From: Streptomyces sp. A1136 | GTDB taxonomy: Bacteria; Actinomycetota; Actinomycetes; Streptomycetales; Streptomycetaceae | Direction of reading: 5' to 3' | Length of the DNA: 62,748 nucleotides | Assembly (NCBI RefSeq): GCF_004795055.1 | Contig: NZ_SSBJ01000039.1 | Location: forward strand, 1 to 62,748 | In this document: one piece after another, positions 24,403 to 32,129 of the stretch | Position numbering within the stretch: the stretch's first letter is position 1 | Layout of the letters: each line of letters opens with the position of its first letter | Made by a program: the position numbers and the translations under genes | Notes under the pieces: model-generated | Told to the model about the DNA's origin: nothing | The model's input: only the letters and a program-made list of their open reading frames with translations | Databases searched by the model: none

Positions 24403-26046
24403 ATGGCAGCCACCACCCACACAGTGACCAATCAGGCTCCGCCCCTTGTGGGCTACAACGCCTACTCCGGCGACCAGGCCCTGACCGAGGGCGTCGAGCG
24501 GCACCTGGCGGGCGCTCCCGTCGCGCTCCTCGGGGAGGTACGGGAGGAGCTCACCTCCCTGGGGCTCGCGACCGGCTCTGAGCAGGCCCAGCTCTGGGGG
24601 GCGCAGGCGAACGGGAATCCGCCCGAGTTGCGTACGCACGACCGGTACGGGAACCGGATCGACGAGGTCGAGTTCCATCCCGCGTGGCACCGGCTGCTGG
24701 GGCACGCGGTGACGTCCGGGTTGACCGACGCGTGGGGGCGTCCGGCCGGGCACCTGCGCCGCGCGGCGGGTTTCTTCCTGTGGTCGCAGGCGGAGTCGGG
24801 GCACGGCTGCCCGGTCTCGATGACGCACGCGGCGGTGCCGGCGCTGCGCACGGACCCGGAGCTGGCCGCCGAGTGGGAGCCCCGGTTGACCTCGCACGTG
24901 TACGAGGAGGGCTTGCGGCCCCCGGCACAGAAGGCCGGCGTGCTCTTCGGGATGGGCATGACGGAGAAGCAGGGCGGCAGCGACGTACGGGCGAACACGA
25001 CGGTGGCCAAGCCGCTGGACGCGTCCGGCGAGTACGTGCTGACCGGGCACAAGTGGTTCTGCTCGGCGCCGATGTCGGACGGTTTCCTGGTGCTGGCGCA
25101 GGCTCCCGGGGGGCTGACGTGCTTCCTGGTGCCTCGGGTGCTGGGGGACGGGACCCGCAACGTCTTCGCGATCCAGCGGCTCAAGGACAAGCTGGGCAAC
25201 AAGTCGAACGCGTCGAGCGAGGTGGAGTTCGACGGGACGTGGGGGCGACGGGTCGGCGAGGAGGGGCGGGGGGTCCGGACCATCATCGAGATGGTCGCGG
25301 CGACCCGGCTGGACTGCGTGATCGGTTCGGCGTCGCTGATGCGCCAGGCTTTGACGCAGGCCGTCCACCACGCGGAGCACCGCTCCGCTTTCGGAGCACG
25401 GCTCGTCGAGCAGCCGCTGATGCGCAACGTCCTGGCCGACCTCGCCCTGGAGTCGGAGGCCGCGACCGTGCTGACCCTGCGCCTGGCGGCCGCGTACGAC
25501 GCCGGTACGGAGCAGGAGCGGGCCTTCCTGCGTCTCGCGGTACCGGCGGCGAAGTACTGGGTGACCAAGCGGTGCACGCCGATGGTGGCGGAGGCGCTGG
25601 AGTGCCTGGGCGGCAACGGCTACGTCGAGGAGTCGGGCCTGCCGCGCCTGCTGCGCGAGTCCCCGCTGAACTCGATCTGGGAGGGGTCCGGCAATGTGCA
25701 GGCCCTGGACGTGCTGCGCGCCCTCCAGCGGGAGCCGCAGGCGCTGGACGCGTTCCTGCGGGAGGTCGGCCTGGCCCGGGGCGCCGATCACCGGCTGGAC
25801 GCGGCCATCAAGGACCTGCTGACGGACCTCGCGGACCTGGAGGGCATCGAGGGCCGCGCCCGGCGGGTGGTGGAGCGCATGGCCCTGGTGCTCCAGGGGT
25901 CGCTGCTGGTGCGGTGGGCCCCGGCGCAGGTGGCGGACGCGTTCTGCGCCTCGCGCCTCGGCGGCGACTGGGGTACGGCCTTCGGGACGCTGCCGTACGG
26001 CCTGGACCTGCGTGCGGTGGTGGAACGGGCCCGGATCACCGGCTAG
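24403..26046 (+). CDS. Acyl-CoA dehydrogenase, AidB-like
   Basis: This 547-residue flavoprotein has the ACAD layout with an AidB-like N-terminal extension (PPLVGYNAYSGDQALTEGVE). FAD/substrate motifs are LFGMGMTEKQGGSDVRANTT (about residues 185-205), TGHKWFCSAPMSDGFLVLA, and the C-terminal ALECLGGNGYVEESGLPRLL with LNSIWEGSGNVQALDVLRAL. AidB proteins bind DNA and FAD and are linked to alkylation defence; whether this one oxidises an acyl-CoA is unknown. ATG 24403 has no ribosome binding site, but TACGGT lies seven bases upstream, so the mRNA may be leaderless. Confidence 0.9.
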   Translation: MAATTHTVTNQAPPLVGYNAYSGDQALTEGVERHLAGAPVALLGEVREELTSLGLATGSEQAQLWGAQANGNPPELRTHDRYGNRIDEVEFHPAWHRLLGHAVTSGLTDAWGRPAGHLRRAAGFFLWSQAESGHGCPVSMTHAAVPALRTDPELAAEWEPRLTSHVYEEGLRPPAQKAGVLFGMGMTEKQGGSDVRANTTVAKPLDASGEYVLTGHKWFCSAPMSDGFLVLAQAPGGLTCFLVPRVLGDGTRNVFAIQRLKDKLGNKSNASSEVEFDGTWGRRVGEEGRGVRTIIEMVAATRLDCVIGSASLMRQALTQAVHHAEHRSAFGARLVEQPLMRNVLADLALESEAATVLTLRLAAAYDAGTEQERAFLRLAVPAAKYWVTKRCTPMVAEALECLGGNGYVEESGLPRLLRESPLNSIWEGSGNVQALDVLRALQREPQALDAFLREVGLARGADHRLDAAIKDLLTDLADLEGIEGRARRVVERMALVLQGSLLVRWAPAQVADAFCASRLGGDWGTAFGTLPYGLDLRAVVERARITG

Positions 26047-26219
26047 GAACGGTCCCCAAACCGCTCCGCGCCAAGATCCGTGCCCGCCGACCCCGAACCG
26101 GGGGCGGCGCCGCGCCGACTCGGCGCCGCCCCTGGTCCGAGAAGCCCCGAGGAAGGAGCTGTCACGCCGCTCGGCGGCGTGCCGATAGTTTCGGTCGGGC
26201 GACCGGAGATTGGCGAGGG

Positions 26220-26235
26220 TTGCAGACCGTTGCAA
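26220..26235. promoter_or_regulatory. Inverted repeat TTGCA-N6-TGCAA upstream of the GAF regulator
   Basis: TTGCA at 26220-26224 mirrors TGCAA at 26231-26235. It lies 79 bases before the GAF regulator start and is a candidate autoregulatory site. Confidence 0.35.
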
Positions 26236-26241
26236 CCCTTC

Positions 26242-26268
26242 ACCGGTCGAACCGGTCGAACCGGTCGA
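26242..26268. repeat. Three tandem copies of ACCGGTCGA
   Basis: The nine-base unit is repeated three times without change directly after the TTGCA/TGCAA palindrome. The spacing is close to one helical turn, so a protein could bind on one face. Confidence 0.7.
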
Positions 26269-26313
26269 AGCAGTCACACAGCCAGCCCCTTGGCTGTTCA
26301 CGGGGAGGTTCCG

Positions 26314-27636
26314 GTGGCCGACACCGCAGGCAGCACGGTCGATGTGGCGCGCATCTCCGCCATGGACGCGCGGGAGGCGGCGCGTGTGCTCAAGGGAGTA
26401 CGGGCGGCCGCGCTGGCCGGGGCCCGCCTTCCGGCCGCCCCGCGTCCGGAGATCGCCGAGTCCTGGCGACGGATGCTGGCCGGCGGGGTGCACCCGGACC
26501 GCGACGCGCGCTCGCGGCTGCTGTCGGCCGCCGAGACGGAGGAGCGGCGGCAGGTGTCGCCGCTGCGGGAGATCCTCCCGGTGCTGCGCGAGGGCCTGCT
26601 GCCGGCGCTGGACGAGGCCCTGCACATCATGGTCGTCGCGGACGCCGACGGGCGGCTGCTGTGGCGGGAGGGGCACTCCTCGATCCTGCGCCGGGCCGAC
26701 CGGCTGGGGTTCGCGGTGGGCGCCGACTGGGCGGAGGGGGTGGTCGGCACCAACGGGGTGGGCACCTCCCTGGTGACGCGGCGGCCCGTGCAGGTGTTCT
26801 CGGCGGAGCACTTCGTCTCCAGCCATCACGACTGGACCTGCGCCGGGGCCCCCGTGCGCGACCCCCGCGACGGCCGCCTGCTGGGGGTGGTGGACGTCAG
26901 CGGCCCGCTGGCCACCATGCACCCGGCGACGCTGGCCTGGGTGACCTCGGTGGCCCGGCTCGCCGAGCGGGAGCTGCGCATCCGGCACCTGGAGTCCCTG
27001 GAACGGCTGCGCGCGGTCGCGGCCCCGCTGTTGGCGCGGCTGCCGGGGCGGGCGATGGCCGTGGACCCGCAGGGCTGGACGGCGGCCGTGACGGGATTGG
27101 CCCCGGCCGACCGGGTCCCGCTGCCGAAGGGGTTCGGGCCGGGACGGGTATGGGTGCCGCAGTTGGGCCACTGCGCGGTCGAGCCGCTGCCGGGCGGCTG
27201 GCTGCTGCGGGTCGAGGAGTCGCGCGCCGGCGCTGGGGCGGCGAGCCGGGTGGTTCTGGACCTCAGCAGGGCCGGGTCGTGGACGGCGACGGTGTACGGG
27301 GCGGCGGGCAACTGGTCGCTGGAGCTGAGCCCGCGCCACGCCGAGCTGTTGTTCCTGCTGGCCGAGAGCCCGCGCGGGCGCTCGGCGGCGGAACTCGCCG
27401 CCGAGCTGTTCGGGGACCCGAGCCGGACGGTGACGGTCCGCGCGGAGATGTCCCGGGTGCGCCGCCACCTCGCCGGGGTGCTCACGCACCGGCCGTACCG
27501 CTTCGCACAGGACGTGGAGGTGGAGCTGGTCCGTCCGGCGGTCCCCGCGCAGTTGCTCCCGCATTCCACGGCGCCGGCGGTGGTCAGGGCCCGTCAGGGC
27601 GGGACGGGCGCCCGGGGGGCCGCGGACGGCATGTGA
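26314..27636 (+). CDS. GAF-domain transcriptional regulator (AcoR-like without the ATPase domain)
   Basis: This 440-residue protein has an N-terminal segment (RPEIAESWRRMLAGGVHPD) and a GAF sensor (LHIMVVADADGRLLWREGHS, WAEGVVGTNGVGTSLVTRRP, FVSSHHDWTCAGAPVRDPRD), the same order as AcoR-type activators, but no sigma-54 AAA+ domain. Instead, the C-terminus has a winged-helix-like region (LSPRHAELLFLLAESPRGRS, AAELAAELFGDPSRTVTVRA). Actinobacterial members regulate alcohol or aldehyde metabolism; no such enzyme is adjacent. GTG 26314 has GGGGAGG five bases upstream, which rules against the longer upstream frame. Repeats and a palindrome precede it. Confidence 0.83.
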   Translation: MADTAGSTVDVARISAMDAREAARVLKGVRAAALAGARLPAAPRPEIAESWRRMLAGGVHPDRDARSRLLSAAETEERRQVSPLREILPVLREGLLPALDEALHIMVVADADGRLLWREGHSSILRRADRLGFAVGADWAEGVVGTNGVGTSLVTRRPVQVFSAEHFVSSHHDWTCAGAPVRDPRDGRLLGVVDVSGPLATMHPATLAWVTSVARLAERELRIRHLESLERLRAVAAPLLARLPGRAMAVDPQGWTAAVTGLAPADRVPLPKGFGPGRVWVPQLGHCAVEPLPGGWLLRVEESRAGAGAASRVVLDLSRAGSWTATVYGAAGNWSLELSPRHAELLFLLAESPRGRSAAELAAELFGDPSRTVTVRAEMSRVRRHLAGVLTHRPYRFAQDVEVELVRPAVPAQLLPHSTAPAVVRARQGGTGARGAADGM

Positions 27637-27648
27637 TTCCCTGGCCGC

Positions 27649-28212
27649 ATGAGCACGTTCACCCTGACCACCTGGTCCCTGGAAATGACCTCGCCGGACG
27701 ACCTCGTACCGGCGTCCGTACCCGGCCCGGAGATCACGATCGCCCGGGCCGAAGTGCCCTCGCCCGAGTTCAGCCGGTTCCTCTACGCCTCGGTGGGCGG
27801 GGACATCCACTGGACGGACCGGCTGTCGCTGACCCGCGCGCAGTGGGTGGGACAGTTGGGACGGCCCGGGGTGGAGACGTGGGTGGCGTACGAGCGCGGC
27901 ACGCCGGCGGGCTATGTCGAGCTCGACCCGCAGCCCGAGGGTGTGGTGGAGATCGTGTACTTCGGTCTCCTCCCGGACTTCCGCGGCCGCCGGATCGGGG
28001 GGCACCTGCTGTCGTTCGGCACGGCCCGCGCGTGGGACCTGGCGCGGCGGTGGCCGCAGCTCGCGCCCACCCGCCGGGTGTGGGTGCACACCTGTAGCCA
28101 GGACGGGCCGACCGCCATGGACAACTACCTGCGGCGCGGCTTCAAGGTCTTCCGGACGGAGACGGAGGAGAAGCAGGCCACCCCGACGCCGGGCCCCTGG
28201 CCGGGCGCGTAG
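27649..28212 (+). CDS. GNAT family N-acetyltransferase
   Basis: This 187-residue protein has the acetyl-CoA binding motif EIVYFGLLPDFRGRRIGGHL (about residues 100-120), preceded by a strand with PAGYVELDPQPEG and followed by VWVHTCSQDGPTAMDNYLRR, the late GNAT motif. The substrate is unknown. It starts 12 bases after the GAF regulator stop, so it is likely cotranscribed, though no clear ribosome binding site is present. Confidence 0.85.
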   Translation: MSTFTLTTWSLEMTSPDDLVPASVPGPEITIARAEVPSPEFSRFLYASVGGDIHWTDRLSLTRAQWVGQLGRPGVETWVAYERGTPAGYVELDPQPEGVVEIVYFGLLPDFRGRRIGGHLLSFGTARAWDLARRWPQLAPTRRVWVHTCSQDGPTAMDNYLRRGFKVFRTETEEKQATPTPGPWPGA

Positions 28213-28223
28213 ACGCCGACGAG

Positions 28224-28257
28224 GCGCACGCGGCCGGGCTCCGGCCGGGCCGTGCGC
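28224..28257 (+). terminator. Terminator hairpin after the GNAT gene
   Basis: GCGCACG/CGTGCGC and the inner CGGCCGG/CCGGCCG stems form a 14-pair hairpin with a three-base bulge and three-base loop, 11 bases past the stop. Confidence 0.5.
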
Positions 28258-28290
28258 GTGGGTCCCCGGCCGTGCGCGTGGGTCCCCGGC
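28251..28290. repeat. Tandem 20-base repeat, two identical copies
   Basis: CGTGCGCGTGGGTCCCCGGC is repeated exactly at 28251-28270 and 28271-28290, overlapping the right arm of the hairpin. Probably a slippage duplication. Confidence 0.75.
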
Positions 28291-28403
28291 CGGGGAGGGT
28301 GCCACCGGTCGGGGTACTCGCCCCGCCCGGGGCGGCGCGGTGCACCAGGGGCGCGCGCCGCCTGTGCGCATGCTGGGCTTCCGTCGAACGTAGGGCGAGG
28401 GTC

Positions 28404-29081
28404 ATGAGTGCCGCACCTCCACCAGAGCCGGCCGACGAAGACGGCGAGCCCTCCGAGGAATCGCGACCACCGCGGGGTTCCGGTGCCGCCGCCGGCGGGC
28501 GTACGGGGTTCGCCAGGCTGCACGGCTGGCAGGGCCTGCTGGGCGCCCTGGTCACCGCCGCGGCCGCCGTCGTCGTGGCGCTCATCGCCCGGACACCGGG
28601 AGAGCCGCGACCCGAGCCCACGCCCGCCCCGGACGAGGGGCCCTCGGTGAGCATCCACCGGGCCTGGGAGCACGACGATCCCGCCGCGCCCGCGCCGGCC
28701 GTCCTCGTCGACTTCGAGGGGACGGTCACCGGGCTCGACCCCGATTCCACCGTCTTCGCGATGGTCAGACGACCCGATGAGCGTTCGGGGTGGCCGGCCG
28801 AACTTGCACAGGTCGACCGGCGCAGCGGAAAGTGGAGGGCCGTCGTCCATGTGCCGCGCCCCCAGCCCCCACTGGAGATCACGGCCGGGGTGGTCTCAAG
28901 CGGGTTCTACGGCGCGGTACCCCCCGGCGCGTCTTCGATCCCCTCCGCTCCCCCCACGGCCCCGGCGGGCCGGGAGCTCGGCAGACTGCGGGACGAGGGG
29001 CCCTCGGCGGCGGGTGTCGAGACCTCGATGCCCTTCCGGCACGTCGCCCCCGCGACGCCGTCACCCGCCCCCGGCGGGTGA
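28404..29081 (+). CDS. Single-pass membrane protein with extracytoplasmic domain, unknown function
   Basis: This 225-residue protein has a cytoplasmic Pro/Glu-rich N-terminus, one membrane helix (LHGWQGLLGALVTAAAAVVV, about residues 53-78) and an outer domain with strands such as VLVDFEGTVTGLDPDSTVFA, SGKWRAVVHVPRPQPPLEIT and SGFYGAVPPG, followed by a Pro/Ala-rich tail. I do not recognise the family. ATG 28404 has GAGG five bases upstream; the upstream in-frame extension is Arg/Pro-rich filler. Confidence 0.65.
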   Translation: MSAAPPPEPADEDGEPSEESRPPRGSGAAAGGRTGFARLHGWQGLLGALVTAAAAVVVALIARTPGEPRPEPTPAPDEGPSVSIHRAWEHDDPAAPAPAVLVDFEGTVTGLDPDSTVFAMVRRPDERSGWPAELAQVDRRSGKWRAVVHVPRPQPPLEITAGVVSSGFYGAVPPGASSIPSAPPTAPAGRELGRLRDEGPSAAGVETSMPFRHVAPATPSPAPGG

Positions 29082-29117
29082 CCGAAACCCACAGGGGTGG
29101 GGCTCCGAGGCCGTTCG

Positions 29118-29137
29118 GGCGTGACGCCCGTCACGCC
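29118..29137. promoter_or_regulatory. Perfect palindrome GGCGTGACG-CC-CGTCACGCC
   Basis: The core GTGACGCCCGTCAC fits the Streptomyces Crp pattern GTG-N6-GNCAC. It may be a Crp-type site for the sulfur operon or, 36 bases past the preceding stop, that gene's terminator. Confidence 0.4.
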
Positions 29138-29140
29138 GTA

Positions 29141-29173
29141 CCACGATACGAGACGACTTCGTCCGGATCGTGG
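29141..29173. promoter_or_regulatory. Imperfect 33-base palindrome upstream of the sulfur operon
   Basis: CCACGAT (29141-29147) pairs with ATCGTGG (29167-29173), and inside it GACGA pairs with TCGTC. It lies 44 bases before the leader-peptide ATG and is a candidate operator for the operon's regulator. Confidence 0.4.
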
Positions 29174-29216
29174 ACAGTAGTGGACTCCTCCAATCGCGCC
29201 ATGCCACGCTTCCGCC

Positions 29217-29300
29217 ATGAATGGAGCTGGAATTGCCTTGGTGAGTCGGCGGCACGTCGACCTCGGCCGCATGTCCAGCGCCATCTGTCCGGCGCGCTGA
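29217..29300 (+). CDS. Cysteine-containing leader peptide of the sulfur assimilation operon
   Basis: The 27-codon frame ends VSRRHVDLGRMSSAICPAR and TGA. This RRHVDL-R-SSAIC ending is the recurrent leader peptide found ahead of actinobacterial sulfur and cysteine genes. A Cys codon near the end suggests that ribosome stalling senses cysteinyl-tRNA and controls the downstream genes. ATG 29217 lacks a ribosome binding site and its next codons are AT-ending, so translation may begin at TTG 29238 or GTG 29241, with GGAGCTGGAA upstream. The 222 bases between its stop and sulfite reductase hold no gene and no obvious strong hairpin. Confidence 0.75.
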   Translation: MNGAGIALVSRRHVDLGRMSSAICPAR

Positions 29301-29522
29301 CGGAACCAGCAACCGCCGCACATCGCCGCCGTCCCCGCTGCCGCGGACGCGTCGACCCCGGGGCCGCACGGCCTCCGCAAGCCCCCTGACGGCTGAATTC
29401 CGCCCTGCCCACCGGCACAACCGGACCCGGCACGGCCCTCGGCCACACCTGCTCAGCGTGCAGGGGTCACGCCGCCGCTCCCCCTGCCCTTGCCTTGAGC
29501 CGCCGAAGAAGGACGTACCGCC

Positions 29523-31220
29523 ATGGCCGCCACCCCCGAAACGCCCGCAGCCGCCGCCGCGCGCCGCAAGACCGGCCGTCACCGCGGTGAGGGTCAGTGG
29601 GCCGTCGGGCACCACACCCCCCTCAACGGCAACGAGCAGTTCAAGAAGGACGACGACGGTCTCAATGTGCGGACACGCATCGAGACGATCTACTCCAAGA
29701 CGGGCTTCGACTCGATCGACCCGAACGACCTGCGCGGACGCATGCGCTGGTGGGGTCTGTACACCCAGCGCAAGCCCGGGATCGACGGCGGCAAGACCGC
29801 GATCCTGGAGCCGGAGGAGCTGGACGACAAGTACTTCATGCTGCGCGTCCGCATCGACGGCGGCCGGCTGACCACCGAGCAGCTGCGCGTCATCGGCGAG
29901 GTCTCGCAGGAGTTCGCGCGCGGCACGGCCGACCTCACCGACCGCCAGAACGTGCAGTACCACTGGATCCGGATCGAGGACGTCCCGGAGATCTGGCGCC
30001 GCCTGGAGGCCGTCGGCCTGTCGACCACCGAGGCCTGCGGTGACTGCCCCCGCGTCATCCTCGGCTCGCCCGTCGCCGGCATCGCCGAGGACGAGATCAT
30101 CGACGGCACGCCCGCCATCGACGAGATCTACCGCCGCATCGTGGGCAACAAGGACTTCTCCAACCTGCCCCGCAAGTTCAAGTCCGCGGTCTCCGGCTCC
30201 CCGCTGCTCGACGTGGCGCACGAGATCAACGACGTCGCCTTCGTCGGCGTGAACCACCCCGAGCACGGCCCCGGTTTCGACGTCTGGGTCGGCGGCGGCC
30301 TCTCGACCAACCCCAAGCTGGGCGTGCGCCTGGGCACCTGGGTCTCGCTCGACGAGGTCCCGGACGTGTTCGAAGGCGTCATCTCGATCTTCCGCGACTA
30401 CGGCTACCGGCGGCTGCGCACCCGAGCCCGCCTGAAGTTCCTGGTCGCGGACTGGGGCCCGGCCAAGTTCCGCCAGGTCCTGGAGGACGAGTACCTGAAG
30501 CGCAAGCTGACCGACGGCCCCGCGCCCGAGCAGCCCAGCGGCCAGTGGCGCGACCACGTCGGCGTCCACCGGCAGCAGGACGGCAAGTTCTACGTCGGCT
30601 TCGCGCCCCGCGTCGGCCGCGTCGACGGCGCCACCCTGACCAAGATCGCGGATGTGGCCGAGCAGCACGGCTCCGGCCGGCTGCGCACCACCGCCGAGCA
30701 GAAGATGATCGTCCTCGACATCGAGGCCGATCAGGTCGACTCGGTCGTCGCGGCGCTGGAGGCGCTGGACCTGCGGGTCAACCCGTCGCCGTTCCGCCGC
30801 GGCACGATGGCGTGCACCGGCATCGAGTTCTGCAAGCTGGCCATCGTCGAGACGAAGGCGCGCGGCGCCTCGCTGATCGACGAGCTGGAGCGCCGCCTGC
30901 CGGACTTCGCCGAGCCGCTCACCATCAACATCAACGGCTGCCCGAACGCGTGTGCCCGTATCCAGGTGGCGGACATCGGTCTCAAGGGGCAGTTGGTCCT
31001 GGACGAGAACGGCGACCAGGTCGAGGGCTACCAGGTCCACCTCGGCGGTGCGCTCGGCCTGGAGGCCGGCTTCGGCCGCAAGGTCCGCGGTCTCAAGGTC
31101 ACCGCCGCCGGTTTGCCGGACTACGTGGAGCGGGTCGTCACGCGTTTCCAGGAGGAGCGCGAGGGCGACGAGCGCTTCGCCGCCTGGGTCGGCCGCGCGA
31201 GCGACGCGAGCCTGACATGA
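29523..31220 (+). CDS. Ferredoxin-type sulfite reductase (nitrite/sulfite reductase family)
   Basis: This 565-residue enzyme reduces sulfite to sulfide with siroheme coupled to a [4Fe-4S] cluster. The cluster ligands are C431 and C437 (CTGIEFC) and C473 and C477 (NGCPNAC). Two ferredoxin-like half-domains (VRTRIETIYSK and WRDHVGVHRQQDGKFYVGFA) and two siroheme domains are present, the full length for the family. Its distance from NADPH-CysI and its Streptomyces context suggest ferredoxin as donor. AAGAAGGACG precedes ATG 29523. It leads the operon through CysN, the ABC transporter and the siroheme chelatase, and its stop overlaps the next start (ATGA). Confidence 0.93.
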   Translation: MAATPETPAAAAARRKTGRHRGEGQWAVGHHTPLNGNEQFKKDDDGLNVRTRIETIYSKTGFDSIDPNDLRGRMRWWGLYTQRKPGIDGGKTAILEPEELDDKYFMLRVRIDGGRLTTEQLRVIGEVSQEFARGTADLTDRQNVQYHWIRIEDVPEIWRRLEAVGLSTTEACGDCPRVILGSPVAGIAEDEIIDGTPAIDEIYRRIVGNKDFSNLPRKFKSAVSGSPLLDVAHEINDVAFVGVNHPEHGPGFDVWVGGGLSTNPKLGVRLGTWVSLDEVPDVFEGVISIFRDYGYRRLRTRARLKFLVADWGPAKFRQVLEDEYLKRKLTDGPAPEQPSGQWRDHVGVHRQQDGKFYVGFAPRVGRVDGATLTKIADVAEQHGSGRLRTTAEQKMIVLDIEADQVDSVVAALEALDLRVNPSPFRRGTMACTGIEFCKLAIVETKARGASLIDELERRLPDFAEPLTININGCPNACARIQVADIGLKGQLVLDENGDQVEGYQVHLGGALGLEAGFGRKVRGLKVTAAGLPDYVERVVTRFQEEREGDERFAAWVGRASDASLT

Positions 31221-31396
31221 GCGAGCGCGCCGCACCGTTCTACTGCCCGTACTGCGGCGACGAGGACCTGTTCCCGCACGAGACGGGTCACGGCGCCTGG
31301 GAATGCCGGGCCTGCAACCGAGCCTTCCAGCTGAAGTACCTCGGGCTGCTGGCCCGGGGTGTTCGGTCCGATCAGCCCGGAGGGGAAGAGATATGA
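31217..31396 (+). CDS. Small zinc-ribbon protein of the sulfite reductase operon
   Basis: This 59-residue protein overlaps the sulfite reductase stop (ATGA) and its own TGA overlaps cysH. It carries two CxxC pairs, FYCPYCGDEDL and WECRACNRAFQLKYL, a classic zinc ribbon or rubredoxin-like fold. I know similar tiny proteins in actinobacterial sulfur operons, but no characterised function. Translational coupling on both sides implies that it is made in proportion to the enzymes. It may hold a metal, or act as an electron or sulfide handling partner. Confidence 0.85.
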   Translation: MSERAAPFYCPYCGDEDLFPHETGHGAWECRACNRAFQLKYLGLLARGVRSDQPGGEEI

Positions 31397-32094
31397 CGAC
31401 GACTCGGGAGAACAGGGACCTGAAGGCGCTGGCCGAGCAGGCGGGCCGCGACCTGGAGGACGCCTCCGCGTCGGAGATCCTCACCTGGGCCGCCGAGACC
31501 TTCGGCGAGAAGTTCGCCGTCACCTCCTCGATGGAGGACGCGGTCGTCGCCCACCTGGCGTCCGGCGTCTTCCCGGGCGTGGACGTGGTCTTCCTCGACA
31601 CCGGCTACCACTTCGAGGAGACCATCGGCACCCGCGACGCGGTCGAGGCCGTGATGGACGTCAACGTCATCACCCTCACCCCGCGCCAGAGCGTCGCCGA
31701 ACAGGACGCCGAGTACGGTCCCCGGCTGCACGACCGGAACCCGGACCTGTGCTGCGCCCTGCGCAAGGTCAAGCCGCTGGAAGAGGGCCTGACCGCGTAC
31801 GAGGCGTGGGCGACGGGCCTGCGCCGCGACGAGTCCCCGACCCGGGCGAACACCCCCGTGGTCGGCTGGGACGAGAAGCGGCGGAAGGTCAAGATCTCGC
31901 CGATCGCCCGCTGGACGCAGGACGACGTGGACGCGTACGTCGCGGAGCACGGCGTGCTGACCAACCCGCTGCTGACGGACGGCTACGCCTCCGTCGGCTG
32001 CGCCCCCTGCACCCGCCGCGTGGCGGAGGGCGAGGACGCACGGGCCGGCCGGTGGGCCGGGCGGGCGAAGACCGAGTGCGGACTGCACGGCTGA
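31393..32094 (+). CDS. cysH: APS/PAPS reductase (CysH), Fe-S type
   Basis: This 233-residue protein reduces adenylylated sulfate to sulfite. The PP-loop region SSMEDAVVAHL and the later RWTQDDVDAYV motif are typical. Cysteines C120-C121 and C203/C206 (CC and CAPC) are the ligands of the [4Fe-4S] cluster, which marks the APS-reducing type rather than the cluster-free E. coli PAPS type; the catalytic ECGLH Cys ends the chain. It starts at an ATGA overlap with the zinc-ribbon gene. Confidence 0.93.
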   Translation: MTTTRENRDLKALAEQAGRDLEDASASEILTWAAETFGEKFAVTSSMEDAVVAHLASGVFPGVDVVFLDTGYHFEETIGTRDAVEAVMDVNVITLTPRQSVAEQDAEYGPRLHDRNPDLCCALRKVKPLEEGLTAYEAWATGLRRDESPTRANTPVVGWDEKRRKVKISPIARWTQDDVDAYVAEHGVLTNPLLTDGYASVGCAPCTRRVAEGEDARAGRWAGRAKTECGLHG

Positions 32095-32129
32095 TGACAG
32101 ACATCGAAGAACCGACGGAGACGAGAACG

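Noticed and set aside
26242..26268. Three ACCGGTCGA copies as a CRISPR-like array
   Set aside because: Units are contiguous, only nine bases long and have no spacers; no cas gene is present.
24160..28371. Very long open frame on the minus strand (about 1,400 codons)
   Set aside because: It runs antisense to the acyl-CoA dehydrogenase, GAF and GNAT genes, is Arg/Pro/Gly-rich without domains, and is a by-product of high GC.
29301..29522. SAM or other sulfur riboswitch before sulfite reductase
   Set aside because: I find no conserved SAM-box helices; the leader peptide explains the control better.
29061..31601. Long minus-strand frame opposite sulfite reductase
   Set aside because: Low-complexity VDL/VEL-rich translation with no family; the sense strand encodes an intact enzyme.
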